The notes: a model not told the origin generated them from the sequence alone. DNA of 13,544 bases from JAVBOV01 sp031550205 (GCA_031550205.1 JAVBOV010000003.1:1-13544); one strand, 5' to 3'. Numbered from the stretch's first letter, positions 1 to 5,642 are shown. Program-made: numbers and translations.

Positions 1-162
1 GGCTACGGCGGTAATGATACGCTAACCGGCGGGAATGGAAATGATTATCTGGACGGTGGAGCCGGGGTTGATTCTCTAAACGGTGGTAATGGTAACGATA
101 TTTTAACCGGCGGATTGGGCAATGATTCCTTAACCGGTGGAGCCGGTGATGATACGTATGTT
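1..162 (+). repeat. Six tandem RTX nonapeptide repeats (27 bp each) within the CDS
   Basis: Reading from base 1, the units are GYGGNDTLT, GGNGNDYLD, GGAGVDSLN, GGNGNDILT, GGLGNDSLT and GGAGDDTYV. The last unit decays into the following domain. Unit three has Val in place of the usual Asn/Asp before the conserved Asp. The array almost certainly continues upstream of the window. Confidence 0.9.
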
Positions 163-564
163 TATAATCTCGGTGACGGGTTTGATACGATTTCGGATTA
201 TGAGGGGTCGAATACTCTTGGTAAAAATGACAAGATCGTTTTTGGGGAGGGAATTGGGTCGGATAGTTTGTCGTTTACCAAGAGCAGCAATGATTTGATT
301 ATTAATATCAATGGCGAAACTACCGAGGGCATGAAAATCAGCAATCATTTCAATTCCACCTATAATTACGGCTACAAAGTTGAGCATTTGGAATTCGCCG
401 GCGGACAATCGGTTGATATTTCAGGATGCAATTCGGTTGACCAACTGATTGCCGCTATGGCGGCGTTTGGGGCGCAGAGTGCGGTTGGCTCGGATTTGAA
501 TATCAGTGAGTTGGAAGTGCTGGATAATGTGATTGCCGGCAACAGCATGTCGCAGAGCGCTTAG
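1..564 (+). CDS. RTX calcium-binding repeat protein, C-terminal part (5' end outside window)
   Basis: The frame is open from base 1 and stops at 562-564, giving the last 187 residues of a larger protein. It opens with six glycine/aspartate nonapeptide repeats (about residues 1-54 of the visible part) of the GGxGxDxLx type, which in this family form a calcium-binding parallel beta-roll. Next comes a region with the look of the haemolysin-type calcium-binding-related domain (DTISDYEG, then DKIVFGEGI and KVEHLEFAGG), and a tail with VDQLIAAMAAFG, common at the end of large RTX proteins. By family knowledge these are exported by a type I (ABC/MFP/TolC) system that reads an uncleaved C-terminal signal, so the visible part should hold the secretion signal. 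The catalytic or adhesive part lies upstream and cannot be seen, so toxin, protease, lipase and adhesin all remain possible. No secretion genes are in view. Confidence 0.85.
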   Translation, partial: GYGGNDTLTGGNGNDYLDGGAGVDSLNGGNGNDILTGGLGNDSLTGGAGDDTYVYNLGDGFDTISDYEGSNTLGKNDKIVFGEGIGSDSLSFTKSSNDLIININGETTEGMKISNHFNSTYNYGYKVEHLEFAGGQSVDISGCNSVDQLIAAMAAFGAQSAVGSDLNISELEVLDNVIAGNSMSQSA

Positions 565-571
565 GTTAAGA

Positions 572-590
572 GTTTTGCTTTCAGCAAAAC
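572..590 (+). terminator. Perfect 8-bp hairpin after the RTX stop codon, weak terminator candidate
   Basis: GTTTTGCT (572-579) pairs with AGCAAAAC (583-590) across a TTC loop, 7 bases after the RTX stop. No U-tract follows (the next bases are CGGTTTGTGG), so it may instead protect or end the mRNA by another route. Confidence 0.35.
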
Positions 591-600
591 CGGTTTGTGG

Positions 601-645
601 ATCCTGAATATGGCAAGTCCGGCGGGGCTTGCCTTTCAGGATGAC
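601..645. repeat. GTCAT-bordered palindromic element D
   Basis: ATCCTGAA (601-608) pairs with TTCAGGAT (635-642), and GGCAAG (612-617) pairs with CTTGCC (628-633), giving a long stem with a GC-rich loop. Read on the minus strand it begins CGTCATCCTGAA, so it carries the GTCAT edge shared with the other palindromes of this window. It lies in the convergent gap between the RTX gene and trxB, where it could end transcription, but no T-tract is present. Confidence 0.65.
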
Positions 646-670
646 GATGGATGGATGGTGAGAGAGGATA

Positions 671-1606
671 TTAATTCTTACTCAGCCATTCTTCGGCTTC
701 CAGGCTGGCGGTGGCGCCGCTGGCAGCGGAAATTACGGCCTGTTTATATTGTTGGTTTCGGACATCGCCGGCGGCAAAAACTCCGGGTACGCTGGTTTGG
801 GCGGCACCGCAGACAACCTTGATATAACCGTGCTCATCCATATCAAGCTGGCCTTTAAAAATATCGGTTTTTGGCTGGTAGCCGATGGCTAAGAAAATGC
901 CGTCGGTTTTTATCTCTTTAATTTCTCCGTTTTTTAAGTTTTTAATGCGGAGCCCGGTGACGTTTTTAGGGGTATCTGTTCCTAAAATTTCTTCAACAAC
1001 CGACGACCATTCTAATTTTATGTCTTGGTTTTGAAGCAGTTTGTCCTGGAGATATTTTTCAGCGGTTAATTTATCTAAGTTGTGAACGATGGTGACACTT
1101 TTGGCAAAGTGGCTCAAAAGCAGGGCGTCTTGTACGGCAGTGTTGCCGCCGCCGATGATGCAGACGTCTTTGCCCTTGTAAAAAAAGCCGTCGCAGGTGG
1201 CGCAGGCCGAAACGCCGAAAGCAATGAATTTTTTCTCGGAAGGGATGCCAAGGAGCCTGGCAGTGGCGCCGGTGGCAATGATGACACTCTCCGCAACAAA
1301 AGTATTGCCGTTTTCAGACTTGCAAACAAAAGGGCGGGATTTGAAATTTACTTCATTAATATTGTCGGTGATGAATTCCACACCTAAGTTTTTGACCTGT
1401 TGGTGCATGCGGTCAATAAGCTCCTGACCGGTGATGATTTCCGGAAAACCGGGGAAATTTTCAATTTCGTTGGTGATGGTCAGCTGTCCGCCGACCTGAG
1501 TTCCGGAGACCAAAACCGGCTTTAAGCCGGCGCGAGCCGCATATATTGCGGCGGTGCAGCCGGCTGGCCCTGAACCCAATATTAAGAGTTTGGTTTTATA
1601 TTCCAT
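671..1606 (-). CDS. trxB: Thioredoxin reductase-like flavoprotein with altered NADPH motif
   Basis: A 311-residue cytoplasmic FAD disulfide reductase of the low-molecular-weight thioredoxin reductase family, near the usual length. Visible motifs are the N-terminal FAD fold GSGPAG (residues 11-16), ATGA (111-114), the redox-active CATC (135-138), the second nucleotide fold GGGNTA (152-157) and the C-terminal FAD motif GVFAAGDV. The odd part follows the second fold. Typical TrxB has HRRxxxR, which grips the 2'-phosphate of NADPH, whereas here the line is HNLDKLT (175-181): Asn, Leu and Thr replace the three arginines. Electron donor specificity is therefore uncertain. I chose the ATG at 1606 rather than a TTG 18 bases upstream because MEYKTKLLILGSGPAG aligns with family N-termini and because the upstream small gene stops 2 bases before it, which suggests translational coupling. 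It is the last gene of the greA operon. Confidence 0.9.
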   Translation of the reverse strand: MEYKTKLLILGSGPAGCTAAIYAARAGLKPVLVSGTQVGGQLTITNEIENFPGFPEIITGQELIDRMHQQVKNLGVEFITDNINEVNFKSRPFVCKSENGNTFVAESVIIATGATARLLGIPSEKKFIAFGVSACATCDGFFYKGKDVCIIGGGNTAVQDALLLSHFAKSVTIVHNLDKLTAEKYLQDKLLQNQDIKLEWSSVVEEILGTDTPKNVTGLRIKNLKNGEIKEIKTDGIFLAIGYQPKTDIFKGQLDMDEHGYIKVVCGAAQTSVPGVFAAGDVRNQQYKQAVISAASGATASLEAEEWLSKN

Positions 1607-1608
1607 GA

Positions 1609-1770
1609 TTATTTCTTTTTGCAAGACTTTTTGGTTTTACAGTTGTCTTCTTTTTTTACCGGGGTTGCCTTTTTGCTGTCGCCATAATAAGGGCAGCCGC
1701 TTTGGTCGTCCTCAGAGCAGCGGTTGTTGTCAAAGTCTTTTTCATTTATGGTTTTTGGTTTGGTTGCCAT
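1609..1770 (-). CDS. 53-residue Cys- and Lys-rich small protein coupled to trxB
   Basis: I do not recognise a family. The frame runs from an ATG at 1768-1770 to a TAA at 1609-1611. A strong ribosome site, AAAGGAG, lies 7 bases before the ATG, which makes translation likely. The protein starts MATKPKTINEKDFDNNRC, contains SGCPYYGD, and ends in the basic tail CKTKKSCKKK. Its four cysteines are at 18, 26, 44 and 50. There is no signal peptide or membrane segment, so it should be a soluble cytoplasmic protein, very hydrophilic and probably partly disordered. It sits 44 bases after greA, and its stop is 2 bases before the trxB start. Four cysteines beside a thioredoxin reductase invite a redox or zinc-binding role, but that is inference from position and composition only. 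Confidence 0.75.
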   Translation of the reverse strand: MATKPKTINEKDFDNNRCSEDDQSGCPYYGDSKKATPVKKEDNCKTKKSCKKK

Positions 1771-1814
1771 GTTTTTTCTCCTTTCCGTTCCTAATATAGG
1801 GAGGGAGAAAAAAA

Positions 1815-2288
1815 TTACAAGTAAGCAACCTCTAAAATCTCAAAAGATTTTTTGCCGGCTGGCGCCACATATTCGGCAACATCGCCGACTTCTTTGCCGA
1901 TTAAGGCTTTGGCCAGAGGAGAAGACAGGGAAATTTTGTTTTTTTCAATGTCCGCCTCATAATCTCCGACAATTTGGAAGGTGCTTTCTTTTTGGCTGTC
2001 TTCATCAACCACAACAACTTTGGCGCCAAAACGAACGGTGTTTCCTTTGATGGTGGAAGTATCTATGACCTGAGCGCGGCTGATTACGGCTTCAAGCTCT
2101 TTGATGCGGCCTTCAATGAAGCTTTGTTTTTCTTTGGCGGCAGCATATTCGGCGTTTTCAGACAAATCGCCGTGAGAGCGCGCCTCGGCAATAGCCTCAA
2201 TAATGTTCGGGCGGTCTGTGGTTTTGAGCTGTTTTAACTCTTTTTCAAGCGCAGCAAACCCTTCCTTAGTCAAGGGGAACTTTTCCAT
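1815..2288 (-). CDS. greA: Transcription elongation factor GreA
   Basis: A 157-residue protein of normal GreA length. The N-terminal coiled-coil hairpin (about 1-75) carries the tip motif GDLSENAEYAAAKE, with acidic residues Asp41 and Glu44 at the positions known to chelate the catalytic magnesium in the RNA polymerase secondary channel. The C-terminal part (about 80-157) is the FKBP-like domain that docks on polymerase. GreA stimulates cleavage of backtracked transcripts. The start ATG at 2286-2288 has AAGGA about 9 bases upstream. It heads a minus-strand operon with the 53-residue gene and trxB. Its leader of roughly 105 bases contains two hairpins, the first followed by a T-rich run, so attenuation is plausible. 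Confidence 0.96.
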   Translation of the reverse strand: MEKFPLTKEGFAALEKELKQLKTTDRPNIIEAIAEARSHGDLSENAEYAAAKEKQSFIEGRIKELEAVISRAQVIDTSTIKGNTVRFGAKVVVVDEDSQKESTFQIVGDYEADIEKNKISLSSPLAKALIGKEVGDVAEYVAPAGKKSFEILEVAYL

Positions 2289-2308
2289 TTTACTGTATCC
2301 TTAGTATT

Positions 2309-2334
2309 AGAGCCTGCTTTTCGGAATAGGCTCT
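2309..2334 (-). other. Hairpin in the greA leader, just before the ribosome site
   Basis: AGAGCCT (2309-2315) pairs with AGGCTCT (2328-2334) around a 12-base loop. On the greA transcript it lies about 20 bases before the start codon, between the attenuator-like hairpin and the Shine-Dalgarno. Its AGCC strand could also pair with GGCT of the upstream hairpin, which would allow two competing folds. No alignment supports this yet. Confidence 0.5.
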
Positions 2335-2339
2335 TTGTT

Positions 2340-2377
2340 AAAAAATTAGACTGCGACGGGCGACCCCAATCACAGCC
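2340..2377 (-). terminator. Attenuator-like hairpin and U-run in the greA leader
   Basis: On the minus strand GGCTGTGA (2377-2370) pairs with TCGCAGTC (2356-2349), with two G-U pairs, and an inner GGG/CCC closes around GTCG. After TAA come six T residues (2345-2340). The shape is that of an intrinsic terminator inside the leader, about 15-50 bases from the predicted start of transcription. The T-run is offset by three bases, so efficiency is uncertain. Confidence 0.5.
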
Positions 2378-2399
2378 TTTAAAGTTGTTTAATGGGTGT

Positions 2400-2427
2400 A
2401 ATATAGCATGTTTAAAAAATAATTCAA
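2400..2427 (-). promoter_or_regulatory. Sigma-70-type promoter for the greA operon
   Basis: On the minus strand TTGAAT (-35, 2427-2422) is separated by 16 bases from TATATT (-10, 2405-2400), with TGC before the -10 forming an extended -10 element. Initiation would fall near 2393, leaving a leader of about 105 bases before greA. Confidence 0.65.
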
Positions 2428-2515
2428 GCCCTTTTGATAAATTAAATTTAGTATGTACAAAGCATCTTTTTATGTTAGTATTCTTTTCGTATTTATTTTT
2501 AGGAGGATACAAAAT

Positions 2516-2971
2516 ATGAGAAAAATTTATTTGGGAACTATTGCCGGCGCGGCTTTGATGATGGCAGCAAATGCCAACGCATATGACTCTACAGGCTGCG
2601 GTTTGGGAAGTATGGCTTGGCGCGGCGAGAGCGGTCCGGCTCCGCAGATTTTGGCGGTTACTACTAACGGAACCTTCGGTACTCAGACTTTCGGCATTAC
2701 TTCTGGTACTTCAGGCTGCGATCCGAACGGACGCGTTACCGGCGGAACTCAAAAAATGGTTTATAACTTTATTGAAAACAACATGGAGCAATATGCTCTT
2801 GATGCAGCTAAGGGGGAAGGTGAAACTTTGACCACTTTGGCCGGTATTTTGAATATGGATGAAGCCAAATTTGCAGAAGTTTCCAAGCAAAATTTTGCAT
2901 CTTTGTTTCCAAACCAAGATGCCGATGCGGTTTTTGTGACTGAGAGACTGTTCCAAATTCTGAAGGCATAA
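2516..2971 (+). CDS. DUF3015 family periplasmic protein
   Basis: A 151-residue exported protein. The ATG at 2516 is chosen because a near-ideal AGGAGG (2501-2506) sits in front of it and because the translation then opens with a clean signal peptide: MRK, a hydrophobic core to about residue 19, and a probable signal peptidase I site after ANA (residue 22). An in-frame ATG 63 bases upstream would bury this signal. The mature part has the DUF3015 hallmarks GCGLGSM (from residue 27), QILAVTTNGT and QTFGITSGTSGC, with two cysteines that may form a disulfide. The C-terminal half is helical and acidic. No biochemical function is established for the family as far as I know. The next gene encodes a DUF4105 protein, and I recall DUF3015 and DUF4105 genes as frequent neighbours in Proteobacteria, which suggests a shared envelope role. 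Confidence 0.88.
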   Translation: MRKIYLGTIAGAALMMAANANAYDSTGCGLGSMAWRGESGPAPQILAVTTNGTFGTQTFGITSGTSGCDPNGRVTGGTQKMVYNFIENNMEQYALDAAKGEGETLTTLAGILNMDEAKFAEVSKQNFASLFPNQDADAVFVTERLFQILKA

Positions 2972-3006
2972 AAAGCTGCTTTTTGGATTTCTAATACAGA
3001 AATTGC

Positions 3007-3058
3007 GGGGAGAAGAAAAATTCATGTAGTTAAGTCTACACTAAAATTTTTCTTCCCC
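3007..3058 (+). terminator. Long hairpin between the DUF3015 and DUF4105 genes
   Basis: GGGG plus AAGAAAAATT (3007-3022, with a two-base bulge) pairs with AATTTTTCTTCCCC (3045-3058), and TGTAG (3025-3029) pairs with CTACA (3036-3040) near the loop. It is followed by the T-rich CTTATTTCTTATT. It may be a partial terminator that lowers expression of the second gene, or an mRNA 3' stabiliser for the first. Confidence 0.6.
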
Positions 3059-3111
3059 CTTATTTCTTATTATAAACCTCAAAAATCAGCTTTTTATAGA
3101 TAGTTGAGAAT

Positions 3112-4908
3112 ATGAGATTATTTCTTTTCTTTTTTTCTTTTTTTATTTGCTTTAGCGCTCAGGCTGATGAGTTTAATCGGCAGTGGCTGGCTTTGGTGCA
3201 TTACCAGAGCTCGATGTTCGGCGGGTATAAAAGTTCGTTAGATTCGATAAATTTCTTTTTAAGTGAAAATGGCAAAACGTCTCCGGAAGCGGAGCTTTTG
3301 GCCACCATAGATTTGTTTAATTCTAAAGATGATGAGCGGAAGTGTTTTTTTCCGGCTAGATATAAGTTTTTGAAAGCTAAGGGGCTGGTTAAAACCAAGT
3401 TTCCCAAATGTGCGGAATATGAAAAATTTGTGGAAGACTTGAGCCCTGCCGGTGTGACGCTTTTGTTTACCGATGCGTATATGAACAACCCATCTTCTTT
3501 GTTCGGGCACACTTTGTTTAGAATTGACACTAAGCGCAAGGGTACGCAGCTTTTGGCACACGGGGCCAATTACGGCGCGTTTACCGGTGATGACGGCGGC
3601 ATGATGTTTGCGGTTAAGGGGCTTGCCGGCGGGTATTTCGGCGGGTTTACGGTGAAGCCTTATTATGATGTTATCAATATGTATAACAATATTGAAAACC
3701 GCGATATTTGGGAGATGAGGCTTAATTTTTCTGACGATGAGCTGGATATGTTTGTGGCGCATTTGTGGGAAGTGGGACATTCTCAGGCCAGATATTTTTT
3801 CTTTACCAAAAACTGCTCTTATCTCTTGTTGGAGATGATTGATGCGGTTAGGCCGGATGCGGCTTTGGCAGAAAAATTTCCGGTGCACGCCATTCCTTTG
3901 GACACGTTTAAGGCCACGGCTGAGGCCGGTTTGCTTAAAGATATGAAATATCGGCCATCAAGGCAGGCAAAGATTATTAACCAGCGGCGGCAGATGAGCT
4001 TTGCTCAGACCGGGGCGCTTTCAAAAATTATTAAAAAAGACGAATATGATATGGAAGCTCTTAGCGAGACTGAGCAGGCGCAGGTGATTGATACAGCGTA
4101 TCAATATGTGCAGTATCAGAATGTGGAGAAGATGATATCTCGCGAGGATTATCGCCAAAAGAGTTTTGAGCTTTTGAAGAGGCGCAACAGTTTGCCGCAG
4201 GGAGATGCTTTTAAGCCTTTGGAAAAAGGCGAATCGCCTTTAGACACGCACTCATCAATGCGGGCGACAGTTGGGCTTGGTTTTAGAAATGGCGAGGCTT
4301 TTGAAGAAATTTCTTATCGGCCGGCGTATCATTCTTTGACCGATAATAATTACGGTTATTTGAAAGGCGCGGAGATTAATTTTTTGAACCTGGTGGCGCG
4401 CCATTATGATAGTCAGGACAAATATGTTTTGGAGCGTTTGGACTTGGTGGGGATTAAGTCTTTGTCTCCGGCTAATGAGATGTTTTTTCCGTTTTCTTAT
4501 AATATTAATGCCGGAATTAAGCGCGAGTTTGACCCCAAAGATGAGGATGGGGTTTATGCTTTGGATTTACAGCTGGGCAGCGGTTTGACATATGAGTTGA
4601 CGGAGAGTTTTTGGGCATATTTGATGGTTAATAACCGCGCGCAATATGGCGGCGGAGAGATGCCGCACAACGGCTGGCTGGGGATTGGCCCGGTGATTGG
4701 TGCATATGTTAACATTGGCGATTTTAAGCTTTTGGCGGAAATGGAAAAGACTTTTGCAACCGATAAATTTGGCAGCAGGATGAGGTATAAGCTGGAGAGC
4801 GCATATTCTATCAGCAAAAATCAGAGTTTGGCTTTTGAATATTTATATGAGCATAATTATGGGAAAAATTTGAGCGAGCCTATGGTTAGTTTTAGGCAGA
4901 ATTTTTAG
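3112..4908 (+). CDS. DUF4105 (Lnb N-terminal domain-like) envelope protein with probable C-terminal beta-barrel
   Basis: A 598-residue exported protein. The signal peptide covers residues 1-18 (MRLFLFFFSFFICFSAQA, cleavage before DEF). The N-terminal part to about residue 300 matches my memory of DUF4105. Conserved signatures are the FGHTLFRID box with His133 and the KNCSYLLLEMID box with Cys235, a spacing that would suit a papain-like Cys/His pair. Residues from about 375 onward show alternating hydrophobic strands, aromatic girdles and a final phenylalanine (SFRQNF), as in outer-membrane barrels. A DUF4105 member in Bacteroides has been reported as a lipoprotein N-acyltransferase (Lnb). Whether this protein has that activity is inference. 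The start is set by the signal peptide; the ribosome site (TTGAGAAT) is weak. It probably shares the promoter of the preceding DUF3015 gene across a partial terminator. Confidence 0.82.
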   Translation: MRLFLFFFSFFICFSAQADEFNRQWLALVHYQSSMFGGYKSSLDSINFFLSENGKTSPEAELLATIDLFNSKDDERKCFFPARYKFLKAKGLVKTKFPKCAEYEKFVEDLSPAGVTLLFTDAYMNNPSSLFGHTLFRIDTKRKGTQLLAHGANYGAFTGDDGGMMFAVKGLAGGYFGGFTVKPYYDVINMYNNIENRDIWEMRLNFSDDELDMFVAHLWEVGHSQARYFFFTKNCSYLLLEMIDAVRPDAALAEKFPVHAIPLDTFKATAEAGLLKDMKYRPSRQAKIINQRRQMSFAQTGALSKIIKKDEYDMEALSETEQAQVIDTAYQYVQYQNVEKMISREDYRQKSFELLKRRNSLPQGDAFKPLEKGESPLDTHSSMRATVGLGFRNGEAFEEISYRPAYHSLTDNNYGYLKGAEINFLNLVARHYDSQDKYVLERLDLVGIKSLSPANEMFFPFSYNINAGIKREFDPKDEDGVYALDLQLGSGLTYELTESFWAYLMVNNRAQYGGGEMPHNGWLGIGPVIGAYVNIGDFKLLAEMEKTFATDKFGSRMRYKLESAYSISKNQSLAFEYLYEHNYGKNLSEPMVSFRQNF

Positions 4909-4931
4909 AAAATTCGTAATTTTATTTAAGA

Positions 4932-4963
4932 CGTCATCGCGAGCGTAGCGACGCGGCAATCTC
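4932..4963. repeat. GTCAT-bordered palindromic element A (single arm)
   Basis: The sequence starts CGTCATCGCGAGCGTAGCGA and goes on through CGCGGCAATCTC. TCGC (4937-4940) pairs with GCGA (4948-4951), and shifted CGCG pairings are also possible. Sequences of the form GTCATTGCGAG...GCAATCTC are, from memory, widespread intergenic repeats in Proteobacteria. Only one arm is present here; I see no inverted partner nearby. Confidence 0.6.
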
Positions 4964-5006
4964 ATCTGAATCTTTTCTCGTAGTCTATTACCTGCATTGG
5001 TTTTTT

Positions 5007-5030
5007 GTTACTTTGAGGCGCCAAAGTAAC
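5007..5030. repeat. GTTACTTTG inverted repeat
   Basis: GTTACTTTG (5007-5015) and CAAAGTAAC (5022-5030) are perfect 9-base complements around AGGCGC. The motif, followed by CAAAGCGCC, resembles a common intergenic repeat I recall from several Proteobacteria. No T-tract follows on either strand. Confidence 0.6.
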
Positions 5031-5070
5031 CAAAGCGCCCTGCCTGAGTTTCGCTTTCTAAGATTTTGTA

Positions 5071-5191
5071 AGCGCAGCTTTGCTCTCTCGCTAATGTCCT
5101 GCCTTGGTGTCTTATTGTTCTTTGAGAGTCTTACCTTTTAAGTCGGCAAGACTCACGCTCGAGCGGAGACGCAAAGCTGCGCTAAGGCAGG
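5071..5191. repeat. Nested inverted repeats around a central hairpin
   Basis: The outermost pair is AGCGCAGCTTTGC (5071-5083) with GCAAAGCTGCGCT (5171-5183), a perfect 13-base match. CCTGCCTT (5098-5105) matches AAGGCAGG (5184-5191). A central hairpin pairs GAGTCTT (5126-5132) with AAGACTC (5148-5154). The first two pairs interleave rather than nest strictly, so they cannot all form in one fold. A further CCCTGCCT lies at 5038-5045. Confidence 0.6.
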
Positions 5192-5239
5192 AAGAGGAAG
5201 AGGGAATATGGATGGTTAGTTTTTTTAGGGGGGGTATTT

Positions 5240-5377
5240 TGTCATCTCGAGCTTGTCGAGAGATCCAGGAAAATATAAGGCAAATTTACCCTGGATTCCA
5301 GATAAAATTTTACAATTTTTTTATCTCTGCTCCTTGCAGTCGACAGAGAAAAATTGTAAAATTTTTCTGGAATGACA
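5240..5377. repeat. Three-armed palindromic element B
   Basis: The outer stem is TGTCAT (5240-5245) with ATGACA (5372-5377). Arm 1 is TCTCGA/TCGAGA (5245-5250, 5256-5261). Arm 2 is CCAGG/CCTGG (5265-5269, 5290-5294). Arm 3 is TTCCAG/CTGGAA (5296-5301, 5367-5372), continued by a perfect 17-base AT-rich pair (5304-5320 with 5349-5365) and CTCTG/CAGAG (5325-5329, 5344-5348). The outline is the same as element C near 6736. The first and last pairs share single bases, so it is an approximate cloverleaf. Confidence 0.7.
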
Positions 5378-5397
5378 GGGGGTGTGGTTTTTTATAT

Positions 5398-5439
5398 AAA
5401 AAAGACCATTGGCTTTGGGGCTGATGGTCTTTTTTTTTT
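5398..5439. terminator. Bidirectional terminator
   Basis: AAAAAAGACCAT (5398-5409) pairs with ATGGTCTTTTTT (5424-5435) around a 14-base loop. A run of T residues follows on the plus strand (to 5439) and an equivalent run on the minus strand. Its placement 8 bases after the stop of the minus-strand 64-aa gene makes it that gene's terminator. Confidence 0.85.
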
Positions 5440-5447
5440 GCGGTGTG

Positions 5448-5642
5448 CTACTCTTCTGATATTTCAATAGAAATAGATTCAAAGAGTTTTTTTAGCAGTT
5501 CTAAGGCCTCTCCTTTTTCAATAGTAACTTTAACAGTTACTGCCAGATTGCCATCATCTTCTTCGGTGATAGATAAGTTTACTGAGCCTTTGATGCTTCC
5601 TTCAAGATTGAGGTTACCGAGGTCAAAGTTTTTTTCTTCCAT
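5448..5642 (-). CDS. Small acidic protein of unknown function (64 aa)
   Basis: I do not recognise a family. The frame is bounded by a promoter upstream and a strong terminator 8 bases downstream, which supports a real monocistronic gene. The protein is soluble and acidic, with no signal peptide and no cysteine. It opens MEEKNFDLGNLNLEGSIKG, passes through an alternating strand-like stretch (SVNLSITEEDDGNLAVTVKV, about residues 20-39) and ends in an amphipathic helix (GEALELLKKLFESISIEI). A small alpha/beta fold is likely. There is no clear Shine-Dalgarno before the ATG at 5640-5642; the leader there is very AT-rich, so start choice rests on its being the only in-frame ATG near the frame's beginning. 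Confidence 0.6.
   Translation of the reverse strand: MEEKNFDLGNLNLEGSIKGSVNLSITEEDDGNLAVTVKVTIEKGEALELLKKLFESISIEISEE

Larger units (their letters stand above)
4909..5447. other. Gene-free stretch of 539 bases filled with palindromic elements
   Basis: No reading frame here looks like a gene. From left to right it holds element A, a GTTACTTTG hairpin, nested inverted repeats, element B and a bidirectional terminator, each listed separately. A plus-strand frame of 106 codons crosses it but is built from the repeats and lacks any protein-like pattern. Confidence 0.7.

Noticed and set aside
1607..1624. TTG start six codons upstream for trxB
   Set aside because: It would overlap the end of the 53-residue gene and add residues absent from family N-termini; the ATG at 1606 fits better.
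2453..2515. Earlier start for the DUF3015 protein
   Set aside because: It would place 21 extra residues before a well-formed signal peptide and lacks a ribosome site, whereas the ATG at 2516 has AGGAGG.
3259..3888. A 209-codon minus-strand frame inside the DUF4105 gene
   Set aside because: It is a shadow of a gene with a clear signal peptide and conserved boxes; its own translation shows no domain and no ribosome site.
4932..5377. Possible CRISPR array
   Set aside because: The repeats here are inverted and of unequal length; there is no regular series of direct repeats with equal spacers and no cas gene in view.
5104..5424. A 106-codon plus-strand frame
   Set aside because: It runs through the inverted repeats, element B and the terminator. 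The residues are dictated by the palindromes and there is no ribosome site.
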